Of a stretch of 51,838 bases of DNA, positions 44,824-51,838 are shown piece by piece. The translations under genes were made by a program, and so were the position numbers. Position 1 is the first letter of the stretch; each line of letters opens with the position of its first letter. The DNA comes from Verrucomicrobiales bacterium. Its GTDB lineage: Bacteria; Verrucomicrobiota; Verrucomicrobiia; Limisphaerales; CANJXF01. The notes under the pieces are model-generated. The model had not been told where the DNA came from. It made no database searches and saw nothing but the letters and a program-made list of their open reading frames with translations. The stretch spans positions 1-51,838 of the forward strand of contig CANJXF010000028.1 in the NCBI GenBank assembly GCA_947478865.1, given 5' to 3'.

Positions 44824-45090
44824 CCCTTGAATGCAGCGTGATAGGAGAGGACAGGCCAGAAAGGCAGGTTTGTTATTGTTTTCCCGCCTTAATTTGGAAT
44901 GGGCAAAAGGTGTCAAGAACGTAAGCCTGTTTTTGCCGGAATCCTTAACCGCCGACCTTGAAATAAACCTGGACCTGAAAGCAAGCGGCTTTTCCTCCGT
45001 GAGTTCCTTTCCCACAGCTACTTCTGATTTTTTTTGGTCTAAAAGTGTTTTTTTCTTGTAACACAACCGGCACACCCGAAGATGAGGGAC

Positions 45091-45381
45091 ATGCGAGTGC
45101 TAATTCAGAGCACAACTACATTTTTGTTTTTGGCGGACCGCGACACAGTGACTCAAAATCCTGATGAGGCGCGGGACTTCAAACACACGTCCAAGGCGCT
45201 CCGGTTTATCCGGCAGAATCGCCTGCCCAATGTTCAGATCGTGCTCAAATTTCCCAAGTCCAGCGATGACGTGAATCTCGCCATCCTCGAGCTCTTGGAA
45301 AAGGATCAGAATAGATTCGCCCAGAAAATGCAGTCGCCCGGCGGTTCCGCTCCGGGAACTTTCGGTTCCGCAAACCCGTAA
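45091..45381 (+). CDS. small hypothetical protein
   Basis: 96 residues from ATG 45091 (an in-frame ATG also lies at 45082). MRVLIQSTTTFLFLADRDTV, then DFKHTSKALRFIRQNRLPNV and LPNVQIVLKFPKSSDDVNLA, with a Gly/Pro-rich end. It looks like a compact soluble alpha/beta protein; no family or signal is recognised. In the 267-base gap before it (44824-45090) I see only AT-rich sequence with T-runs near 45033-45056 and no supported gene. Its stop codon is inside one arm of a palindrome shared with glnE. Confidence 0.5.
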   Translation: MRVLIQSTTTFLFLADRDTVTQNPDEARDFKHTSKALRFIRQNRLPNVQIVLKFPKSSDDVNLAILELLEKDQNRFAQKMQSPGGSAPGTFGSANP

Positions 45382-45408
45382 ACGTATTCTGCCCGCCGCC
45401 GTTTACGG
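45376..45408. terminator. palindrome holding both convergent stop codons (weak terminator candidate)
   Basis: CCGTAAAC (45376-45383) and GTTTACGG (45401-45408) form a perfect 8-bp inverted repeat with a 17-base loop. The left arm contains the TAA of the small plus-strand gene; the right arm contains the complement of the glnE TAA. On the plus strand AAAAA follows, so it lacks a U-tract there, and it is only a candidate stem. Confidence 0.4.
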
Positions 45409-48400
45409 AAAAACCTTTTGGTAAACCGCCCGGATTGCCGCGCGGCATTTTTGCACTGAACTCATAAACGGATCGGTGCTCCTGAATCCGCACCGCACCG
45501 CCACGCGATACAACGGCGCCGCTTCGTCTGGCAATAAGGTTTCGCCCGCAAAACTCCAACGTCGCAAAATCCCTTCGATCCGCCGCAGTTGGCGATAGTT
45601 TTCGATCAGTGCCAGCGCGTCGGGCTTTGCCAAAACGCCATTGGATATTCCAAGTTGCAGCGCTTTTAATGTGTTGGGTTCGTGCCAGCCATTTTCGAGG
45701 CACCACGTTTGCGCAATGAATTCCGCATCCATCAATCCGCCGGTTCCAGTCTTGATCGCCAGGGCATCTTTTCCGGGTGGCGTGCGCTCTTTTTCGATGC
45801 GTTGGCGCATCTGTGCAATCTCCTTTTTCCAATTGGGCGTGAACGCGGCTAATCCCTTTTTCTTCGCGAGCGCAGGTTGGTTATTGCCGGCATCGCCGCT
45901 GCGGTGCAACCGAAACTCTGCCGTGACAGAATCTTCTCGGAAATCGGTCAGCGCTTCCGCCATTTCCTGAAATTCTTTTCCAATGTTCTCATCGCCGGCA
46001 ACCGGGCGGACCCGGGTGAGCGACTGGATTTCCCAGAGCATGGCGCGCTGTCGATAATAGTCTTCGTAACCGGTCAGCGAGTTGACCAGGAGACCCTTTT
46101 CGCCATCTGGGCGCAGGCGCGCGTCCGTCGGGAAAACAATTCCCAACTCAGTCGGGGTGGAAAGAAAATCCATCACTTCCGCGGCTAGCTTTTGCATGGA
46201 AGGAAGATTCTTCGGGTCTCGATCGGCGACGAAGACGATATCAAGGTCCGAGCCATAATTGATTTCCGAGCCGCCCAGTTTTCCCATCCCGACGATGCTA
46301 AACGGCGCTTTGGCTAAGTTGTTTTTGCGCAAGACGACTTCCACCGCGTATTGGAGGCAGGCGTCGGCCAGCGCGGAAAGTTCGGCGAGATTTGATTCGA
46401 AGTCAGCCAGGTCCAGGATGTCGCGCAACCCGATGCGCATCAATTCGGCTTGATGATATTTGCGCAGCCAGAGGTGCTGATCCTTGTCGCGCGCGCCGTG
46501 ACGCAAATCCGCCAACGTTTCCGCCGTGGTCTTTTTTCGGCGAAGGCGTCCGCTCAATTCCAATTCGTCCACAAGGTCCGGCGTGCGAATGGCAATCTCC
46601 GCCAGAAATTCGGAACGATCAAAAAGCCAGATCAATAATTCGAACAAGGGCGGGTTGGTCGTCCATAATTCGTAGAGCAGGGCGCGCGTGCCATAAACGC
46701 CAATGAAGCTGTCGAGTCGCGCCAGAACACGATCAGGGTCAGACAGAAATCGTTGGGTGTTGAGTTTTGCGTTTTGCGTTTCCGAAACAGGCTCCGGGCA
46801 GGCCGACCGTTTCGGGCAAAGCGAGAAATATCTCGGCAGCAGTTCGCGCGCAAGTTCCGTGGTGCGGGAGGAGACGTGGACGTAGCCGGGACCTTCGATA
46901 AAGAGTTGGATGAGCCGAAAGGCCTGGTCCACATCGCGAAACGAGTGCTCGGCCAAAAGCTTTTTCCACCGCTCCTCCTGGCCAGCGAACCCTTCCGGCA
47001 AATTGGGCGGTTGCACCGGTTCGTCCGATTTCAGCAGCTTATCGTAAGTCCGCCGCACATTGCTCGAATGCATTTGGTGCGCTTTTTCAAAGGCAACCAG
47101 CGATTCAAATCCCATCAGTGCAGCCAGGCGTTCCCGCGATTGTCGATCGGTCGGAATGGTGTGGGTTTGCTGGTTGTTTTCCATTTGCAGACGGTGTTCC
47201 ACCTCGCGCAAAAAGAAATAAGCCCGCGTGAGGTCGTCCGCTTCGCTTCCCTGCAGCAATTTGTATTCAACCAGCTTTTTGAGCGTTGGAACGGTTTGGT
47301 TGCCTTGCAGAAATGGAATTTTTCCAGCGTGAAGAATTTGCAGGGTTTGAACCACGAATTCGATTTCGCGAATCCCGCCGCGCCCAAGTTTAACGTTGCG
47401 ATCGAGTTCGCCGCTTTTGACCACTTCAGTCTCGATCCTCTGTTTGACGGCGGCAATTTCGCGGAGCACGCGTTCGTTCAACGATCGAGGAAAACGAAAT
47501 GGCTGAATCATCTCCAGGAATTCCGCGGCGAGTTGCGCATCGCCCGCTACTCCGCGAGCTTTGATCAACATCATCCGTTCCCAGGTCTGGCCCCATTGTG
47601 CGTAATAATTCTCGTAGCTTGCGAGCGAGCGGGCGAGGGGACCTGCGTTGCCTTCGGGTCGCAGGCGGAGATCAATGCGAAAGAGCATTCCTTCTGCGGT
47701 CATCCGGCTGACCTCGGTGATAAACAGTTCGCTCAGCCGGATAAAAAACTGGTGATTGCTCAAACCTTTTCCCGCCTGATCCGAAGGTCGCGGTGGCGTT
47801 CTAAAAACAGATCCTTCTTCGCTGTAAACAAACAGCACGTCCACGTCGGAGCTGTAATTAAGTTCGCGCCCGCCGAGTTTGCCCATGCCTAAAACGGCAA
47901 ATGCAGTCGCATGCCAGCATCCGTCCGTATCGAGATGATACGGGACGCCAAAGCGCTCGATCAGTTGCTGGCGGCAAAGCTGCAAGACAGCCTCCAGGCA
48001 AACTTCTGCAACGATCGAAATCTCTCGCGTGATTTCGGTGACATCGGCGAGCCGCGCCAGATCGCGGGTGGCGATGCGCAACATTTCGCGCTGTTTGAAC
48101 TCACGAAGTTTTTGGAAACTATTGGTGTATTCATGAGAAGCGAGAGCCGGCTTGAGCCAGGAATTCATTTCGCGGCGAACTCCCTGCTCCTGCCGCGGGA
48201 ATTGGATTTGTTCCAGCTTAAGCGTCTCCAGCCATTCGGGCCGGGCGATGAGCAACTCACTCAATGTCTGCGAGCCGCTGAAAAGCGCCGCCAGGATGCG
48301 CGCCTGCTCAAACGCAGCCTTCTTCAAGAACGCCCCGGAGGTGGCGCTGAGTTGCTCTAAATATCGTGCCGCTCGTGGCGGATCGACGGCGGATTGCAGG

Positions 48401-48432
48401 GCCTTTTTCCAAGCGTTCGATTGCATTAACAT
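45403..48432 (-). CDS. glnE: bifunctional glutamine synthetase adenylyltransferase/deadenylase
   Basis: 1009 residues. Adds AMP to and removes AMP from glutamine synthetase in nitrogen control. Two nucleotidyltransferase halves are each complete in motif: LGMGKLGGRELNYSSDVDVL (about 181-200, deadenylase half) and VGMGKLGGSEINYGSDLDIV (about 715-735, adenylylation half). RIDLRLRPEGNAGPLARSL and PTDARLRPDGEKGLLVNSL are the paired GlnE signatures, and GRGGIREIEFVVQTLQILHA and KTGTGGLMDAEFIAQTWCL are the following GlnD_UR-type helices. The start may be ATG 48432 or 48426. It is divergent from a methyltransferase gene. Confidence 0.94.
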   Translation of the reverse strand: MLMQSNAWKKALQSAVDPPRAARYLEQLSATSGAFLKKAAFEQARILAALFSGSQTLSELLIARPEWLETLKLEQIQFPRQEQGVRREMNSWLKPALASHEYTNSFQKLREFKQREMLRIATRDLARLADVTEITREISIVAEVCLEAVLQLCRQQLIERFGVPYHLDTDGCWHATAFAVLGMGKLGGRELNYSSDVDVLFVYSEEGSVFRTPPRPSDQAGKGLSNHQFFIRLSELFITEVSRMTAEGMLFRIDLRLRPEGNAGPLARSLASYENYYAQWGQTWERMMLIKARGVAGDAQLAAEFLEMIQPFRFPRSLNERVLREIAAVKQRIETEVVKSGELDRNVKLGRGGIREIEFVVQTLQILHAGKIPFLQGNQTVPTLKKLVEYKLLQGSEADDLTRAYFFLREVEHRLQMENNQQTHTIPTDRQSRERLAALMGFESLVAFEKAHQMHSSNVRRTYDKLLKSDEPVQPPNLPEGFAGQEERWKKLLAEHSFRDVDQAFRLIQLFIEGPGYVHVSSRTTELARELLPRYFSLCPKRSACPEPVSETQNAKLNTQRFLSDPDRVLARLDSFIGVYGTRALLYELWTTNPPLFELLIWLFDRSEFLAEIAIRTPDLVDELELSGRLRRKKTTAETLADLRHGARDKDQHLWLRKYHQAELMRIGLRDILDLADFESNLAELSALADACLQYAVEVVLRKNNLAKAPFSIVGMGKLGGSEINYGSDLDIVFVADRDPKNLPSMQKLAAEVMDFLSTPTELGIVFPTDARLRPDGEKGLLVNSLTGYEDYYRQRAMLWEIQSLTRVRPVAGDENIGKEFQEMAEALTDFREDSVTAEFRLHRSGDAGNNQPALAKKKGLAAFTPNWKKEIAQMRQRIEKERTPPGKDALAIKTGTGGLMDAEFIAQTWCLENGWHEPNTLKALQLGISNGVLAKPDALALIENYRQLRRIEGILRRWSFAGETLLPDEAAPLYRVAVRCGFRSTDPFMSSVQKCRAAIRAVYQKVFP

Positions 48433-48542
48433 CTAAAACTAGAATTGAACCAGGTTTGCGGCAACCGGGAACCCGGGAAATCTCTGGCTGAATTTCGGCT
48501 CGACAAGACCAGGGCTTTGCTGTGGCTTGTTCGGCGAAAAGC

Positions 48543-49259
48543 ATGAAAGTTAAAACGGTTGGCTACACAAGTTTAGGCGGTTGGGACGATCAGGCAGAGC
48601 ATTCGGCCAACGTGGTGGTCCCGCTCATTCTGGACCTGGTCGCGCCCCGCAGCGTGGTGGACATCGGCTGCGGTCCCGGCGGCTGGCTGGAGGTTTTTCA
48701 CAAGAGCGGCGTCAAAGAGTTCCTGGGAATGGACGGCGCCTGGGTTCCGTTGGATAAGTTGAGGATTCCACGTGAGAATTTTATCGCGACGGATCTGACG
48801 AAACCGCTCCCGTCCCAACGCCGTTTTGACCTGGTGGTTTGCCTCGAGGTCGCCGAACACCTAGAAGCTCAATTTGCCGACACGCTCGTCAGCTCGTTAA
48901 CCGGGCTGGGGGACGTCCTCCTTTTTTCCGCGGCCATTCCCGGACAGCGCGGCTTTCAACACGTCAACGAGCAGTTTCAGGATTATTGGGTCGAAAAATT
49001 TCGCGCGCTCGGTTTCGAATGCTACGATTTCGTGCGGCCGCAAATCTGGAACAACCGCAGCGTCAGCTTTTATTACTGCCAAAACATGCTGCTGTTCGTG
49101 AAGGGTGGAAGTCCGCTCGAAGGAAAATTAAAAGATCTGCAAATTGCCCCGGCGAACAAATTATTGTCGGTCGTTCATCCTGAGCTTTACTGGCGGCGTT
49201 TGCATCCCGTGAAACATATTCTGCGCCGGTTGCGGGAGAAATTAGGCAAGGGTTCTTGA
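48543..49259 (+). CDS. class I SAM-dependent methyltransferase
   Basis: 238 residues from ATG 48543. SAM-binding motif I SVVDIGCGPGGWLEVFHKSG and motif II FDLVVCLEVAEHLE are clear. The N-terminal opening VGYTSLGGWDDQAEHSANVV and the later RPQIWNNRSVSFYYCQNMLL resemble the methyltransferases found with glycosyltransferases in cell-surface polysaccharide loci. The target is unknown; a sugar or glycan methylation is plausible given the GT4 gene converging 3 bases away. The start at 48522 adds seven non-conserved residues. Confidence 0.85.
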   Translation: MKVKTVGYTSLGGWDDQAEHSANVVVPLILDLVAPRSVVDIGCGPGGWLEVFHKSGVKEFLGMDGAWVPLDKLRIPRENFIATDLTKPLPSQRRFDLVVCLEVAEHLEAQFADTLVSSLTGLGDVLLFSAAIPGQRGFQHVNEQFQDYWVEKFRALGFECYDFVRPQIWNNRSVSFYYCQNMLLFVKGGSPLEGKLKDLQIAPANKLLSVVHPELYWRRLHPVKHILRRLREKLGKGS

Positions 49260-49262
49260 GCC

Positions 49263-50477
49263 TTACGCGCGCTTTCCCTGCGCATAAGTTTGTTCCAGAA
49301 AATCAATGGCTTTGCGGCTGATCGCGCGCCAGTCCAGATCGGCGCGGACGCGGTCGCTCGCCGTTTTGCCGAGCTTCGCAATCACTTCGGGCGATTCATC
49401 AAACCAGCTCACCGCTTTGCGCCCCAGATCAGCGCCGTTGAATTCAGAGAAACGCACCAGCGGCAAATCGTGGAAATAACGTTGCACGCTCCGCAGCGGC
49501 GTGGAAACCAGCGGGATTCCCAGCGCCGCATACTCAACCGCCTTGGCCGCGAACGCGCAGTGCGTCCCGATCGATTCTTCATACGGAATGATTCCCACGC
49601 TTGCCGCCGCCAGGTGTTTGGGCACGTCCTGATAGGCCACGAATCCGGTCGATTCAATTTTTGCCGCCGGAATTTCAGCCTGCGCGCGATTGAGAAACTT
49701 TTCCATCGCCGCCGTGCGATGGCCGACAAAGCGAAACACCGTTTCCGGGCGCGACTGGAAAATGGTCCGCACCGCGTCGAACGCGATCCCGCCCACGTGA
49801 TGGAAATCGAGCGACCCGTGCATCGTGACCACGGGAGCTTTGGCGGAACCGCGCGCGATTCCCTCCTGGTATTTGAAAATCGCCGAATCGTAACCGTAAT
49901 AGATCGGGAGAATTTTTTCGCGCGGATAACCGGTTTCGGCAAACAGATCAGCGAGCGTGTCGGAAACGGTGAAGACGCCGTCCGCGTTGTTGCGTTTCGG
50001 TAATTTGAGTTCGAACTTCATCAGCGAGGCCACGACTGGACGAGGCGCGATATATGCCGGCCACGTTTCCATGAATGCCGTCAGGTAATCCAAAAAATTC
50101 ATGAACACCGGAACGCCCAGCGACCGTTTCAAGCCGCCCGCCGCCACTGCGGAAATCGCGTGCTGTGAAAGCACCGCGTCGAATTTGATTTTCCTGGCCT
50201 TTCGCTCCACGAGCCGCTGGAGAAACGAGGGATAGAGCAGATACTTAAAATTTCGCAGTTTCGTGTAGCGCCCCATTTCCCACGTGGTGAATTCATGCAG
50301 TTGAACGCCGAATTTTTTCCGCACCATTTCCGGTTCCGCCAGCTTCGGGCAAAAGAGATGAACCTGATGACCGCGCTGCACGAGTTCTTCGACGAGATAA
50401 ATGGCTTCCGCTGAGCCGCCGCCGGAAGGCGGATAAAACGGCTCATGCGTTAAAAAGGCGATGCAAATGGGCTGCAC
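49263..50477 (-). CDS. GT4-family glycosyltransferase
   Basis: 404 residues of the GT-B fold, group 1 glycosyltransferase. N-terminal half: FYPPSGGGSAEAIYLVEELV, QRGHQVHLFCP (donor-side Rossmann). C-terminal half: MHGSLDFHHVGGIAFDAVRT, FRFVGHRTAAMEKFLNRAQA, STGFVAYQDVPKHLAAASVG and IIPYEESIGTHCAFAAKAVE, YAALGIPLVSTPLRS, which contains the E-x7-E-type motif positions of GT4 enzymes. Likely adds a sugar in surface glycan or LPS synthesis; donor unknown. It is convergent with the methyltransferase gene and divergent from sufT. Confidence 0.85.
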   Translation of the reverse strand: MQPICIAFLTHEPFYPPSGGGSAEAIYLVEELVQRGHQVHLFCPKLAEPEMVRKKFGVQLHEFTTWEMGRYTKLRNFKYLLYPSFLQRLVERKARKIKFDAVLSQHAISAVAAGGLKRSLGVPVFMNFLDYLTAFMETWPAYIAPRPVVASLMKFELKLPKRNNADGVFTVSDTLADLFAETGYPREKILPIYYGYDSAIFKYQEGIARGSAKAPVVTMHGSLDFHHVGGIAFDAVRTIFQSRPETVFRFVGHRTAAMEKFLNRAQAEIPAAKIESTGFVAYQDVPKHLAAASVGIIPYEESIGTHCAFAAKAVEYAALGIPLVSTPLRSVQRYFHDLPLVRFSEFNGADLGRKAVSWFDESPEVIAKLGKTASDRVRADLDWRAISRKAIDFLEQTYAQGKRA

Positions 50478-50553
50478 GGGCGCGAGGCTAGACGATTCGC
50501 CGAGCGTGTTTCAATTCATTATCCACTGGAAAGCGGCAGTTTCCTGGTTGGAT

Positions 50554-50656
50554 GGAGCGCGGGTCTGTGACCGGCAGCGGCTTCGCTGAACAGAAAACAT
50601 TTAAATTAAGATGGAGCGGTTTGAAACATTTGGAACCGCTGCGGCTCATTGAGCCG
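50554..50656. repeat. hairpin-rich extragenic repeat upstream of sufT
   Basis: Two perfect hairpins: AGCGGTT (50615-50621) with AACCGCT (50634-50640), and CGGCTC att GAGCCG (50642-50656). Just upstream is GGAGCGCGGGTCTGTGACCG (50554-50573). A GGAGCGCGGGT.. start with a TGACC core is a form I have seen in dispersed verrucomicrobial intergenic repeats, but I could not compare copies here. It lies in the 270-base divergent gap between GT4 and sufT. Confidence 0.6.
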
Positions 50657-50747
50657 TCCCCAATCAAACTGGGCGACTCCGAAAATCCACTGGCGTTGCC
50701 GTCAACCTTGGTTAGATTGCTGTCTCGACGGCTTGGCCAAAAATTTT

Positions 50748-51311
50748 ATGCATAACGTAACTTCCGTAGAACTCACCCGCGATTGCGACGCAGTCCAGAT
50801 TCCTGTTGGCACCAGCGTCACGCTGCCTGCCGGAACCCCGGTGGACATCACGCAGACTTTGGGCGGAACCTACACCGTTCACGCGCAAGGCGGTTTGTAT
50901 CGCATCGCCACCAAGGATGCTGACGCCCTGGGCATCAACGAATCCACTTCCACCCTCGGCGAAGCCGTTTTGGAGAAACCAACGGGGCCCGCCGGACCGG
51001 TGAACGAGAAGGAAGTCTGGGAAACCTTGCGCACCTGTTACGACCCGGAAATTCCGGTGAATATCGTCGATCTTGGTTTAGTTTACGACATGGTCATCGA
51101 ACCATTGCCCACCGGTAACAGCCAGGTGCTGGTGAAAATGACTCTGACCGCGCCCGGTTGCGGCATGGGCGGTGTCATTGCGGGAGATGCTCAAACCAAA
51201 CTGCTCACGTTGCCCGGCGTGGACGAAGCCACCGTCGAAATCGTCTGGGATCCGCCGTGGCATCAATCGATGATCACCCCGGCGGGACGAGGAATTCTCG
51301 GGTTGGAATAG
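50748..51311 (+). CDS. sufT: SufT/MIP18-family Fe-S assembly protein
   Basis: 187 residues from ATG 50748. The N-terminal ~90 residues (VELTRDCDAVQIPVGTSVTL, PAGTPVDITQTLGGTYTVHA) are the SufT-specific extension. The C-terminal half is the DUF59/MIP18 domain: VWETLRTCYDPEIPVNIVDL, GLVYDMVIEPL, VLVKMTLTAPGCGMGGVIAG with the conserved CGM cysteine, and VDEATVEIVWDPPWHQSM. It helps mature Fe-S proteins. No other suf gene is next to it. It is divergent from GT4 and preceded by hairpin repeats; an in-frame upstream start at 50649 would run into those repeats. Confidence 0.88.
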   Translation: MHNVTSVELTRDCDAVQIPVGTSVTLPAGTPVDITQTLGGTYTVHAQGGLYRIATKDADALGINESTSTLGEAVLEKPTGPAGPVNEKEVWETLRTCYDPEIPVNIVDLGLVYDMVIEPLPTGNSQVLVKMTLTAPGCGMGGVIAGDAQTKLLTLPGVDEATVEIVWDPPWHQSMITPAGRGILGLE

Positions 51312-51408
51312 TCCGCGACGGAATCTCACATTTCATCACGGCAGGGATGATTTCCAAGTTGTCCCTGATTTCTGTTGCGGATGATTCTGAAGGCGCGGCG
51401 ACTTGTCC

Positions 51409-51537
51409 GATCCTGAACATCCCGACTTATCCCTGTTGAAAATATTGTAACTCCGTGCCTTCGCCTGAGCGGTGAGACTGCTCGTTCGGTGCTGGTTTGC
51501 AATTGCTGAAACAGGGATGCACGGGATAAACCGGATC
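51409..51537. repeat. 129-bp rod-like imperfect inverted repeat
   Basis: Paired arms, from outside inwards: GATCC/GGATC, ATCCC/GGGAT, ATCCCTGTT/AACAGGGAT, TTGTAA/TTGCAA (one G-T pair), GTGCC/GGTGC (two G-T pairs) and GAGC/GCTC, separated by nearly symmetric internal loops (5x5, 5x4, 7x7). Positions 51409-51437 pair with 51510-51537. The 452-base stretch 51312-51763 has no supported gene; short open frames on the minus strand cross the structure and look spurious. Confidence 0.6.
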
Positions 51538-51610
51538 GCCAGATTCCATCCTGAACCTCCTTTCCATCAGTGCTAAAATTCCTACTCCGTTCCACACCCC
51601 AAATAACAAG

Positions 51611-51646
51611 AACACAAAGGAGGACGTCTCGCTCCTTTGTGTTTTT
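51611..51646 (+). terminator. Rho-independent terminator downstream of the rod-like repeat
   Basis: AACACAAAGGAG (51611-51622), 9-base loop, CTCCTTTGTGTT (51632-51643), then TTT/TTC. A 12-bp perfect stem. It lies 300 bases after sufT and 74 bases after the inverted repeat, so it could end the sufT transcript or an independent RNA. Confidence 0.85.
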
Positions 51647-51763
51647 CGTTTTGTGTTAGGTCGCAGAATCTGGCTGTGTGAGGTTAACTTCAGCGGCAAG
51701 GTGGCTTTGGTGTCCTCAAACGAGACTGGCTTGGTAAGAATCAGGCACGAAGCCCTGGGCTTT

Positions 51764-51838
51764 TTACTCTTTTCGATTTAGTTCTTGCTCTAAAGCGGTG
51801 ATTTCACTGGGTTTGCCTGTCAAATTCAATTTGGCATA
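51764..51838 (-). CDS. possible 3' end of a minus-strand gene cut by the window edge
   Basis: From the window end, the minus strand reads AKLNLTGKPSEITALEQELN and then RKE before TAA at 51764-51766. The composition is helical and looks coding, but 24 open codons can occur by chance. No family is recognised. Confidence 0.35.
   Translation of the reverse strand, partial: YAKLNLTGKPSEITALEQELNRKE

Noticed and set aside
44831-45061. 76-codon plus-strand frame after the FmdB gene
   Set aside because: Low-information, no conserved features; the stretch looks AT-rich and non-coding.
51427-51699. 90-codon minus-strand frame at the end of the window
   Set aside because: It runs through the rod-like inverted repeat and the terminator, so it is more likely structured non-coding sequence.

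Overview
The window looks like a chromosomal segment from a Gram-negative member of the PVC group, most likely Verrucomicrobiota (Pedosphaera/Limisphaerales-like). This is inference from gene content: planctomycete-type cytochrome c proteins, an FGE-like protein, DUF1080, a Tat-exported Gfo/Idh/MocA oxidoreductase, secreted beta-helix and Ig-like proteins ending in residues typical of this group, membrane-anchored HEAT proteins, and an outer-membrane LptD. No rRNA, tRNA, CRISPR array, integrase or intact transposase was seen. Few genes have a strong Shine-Dalgarno sequence; ftsH is the clear exception.

Layout. 1-2.9 kb: the 3' end of an N-terminal-half carB that stops inside the oligomerisation domain, a coupled unknown/nuclease pair, and a small membrane protein between two 54-bp direct repeats, followed by a hairpin-rich tandem repeat field. 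3-9.2 kb: secreted beta-helix protein with C-terminal PDZ, GT2 glycosyltransferase, RluE-like pseudouridine synthase, a small conserved-looking protein and citramalate synthase. 9.2-13 kb: an FG-GAP remnant and four membrane or secreted proteins, two of them HEAT-like. 13-19 kb: valS, a c-type cytochrome and ftsH. 19-23.6 kb: a large secreted multidomain protein, an amidohydrolase and an ankyrin protein. 23.7-28 kb: sialidase-like protein, a debris zone with a frameshifted sialate O-acetylesterase joined head-to-head to another 5'-truncated gene, and ApbE. 28-37 kb: Gfo/Idh and cytochrome/FGE operon, lptD, DUF4230, hemB, FHA protein, carA. 37-44 kb: fba/nucleotidyltransferase/TIM-barrel operon, YncE-phosphoesterase and DUF1080. 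44-51.8 kb: group III truncated haemoglobin, FmdB zinc ribbon, glnE, methyltransferase, GT4, sufT, and a rod-like inverted repeat plus terminator.

Most genes are housekeeping (pyrimidine, haem, isoleucine via citramalate, Fe-S, nitrogen control, LPS export, translation) mixed with exported carbohydrate-handling proteins. The most striking signal is a 146-bp element inside valS built of four nested-symmetry hairpins between 8-bp terminal inverted repeats. It is translated in frame, and a shortened relative lies 0.8 kb further along the same gene. I infer an RPE-like mobile palindromic element adapted to coding sequence.
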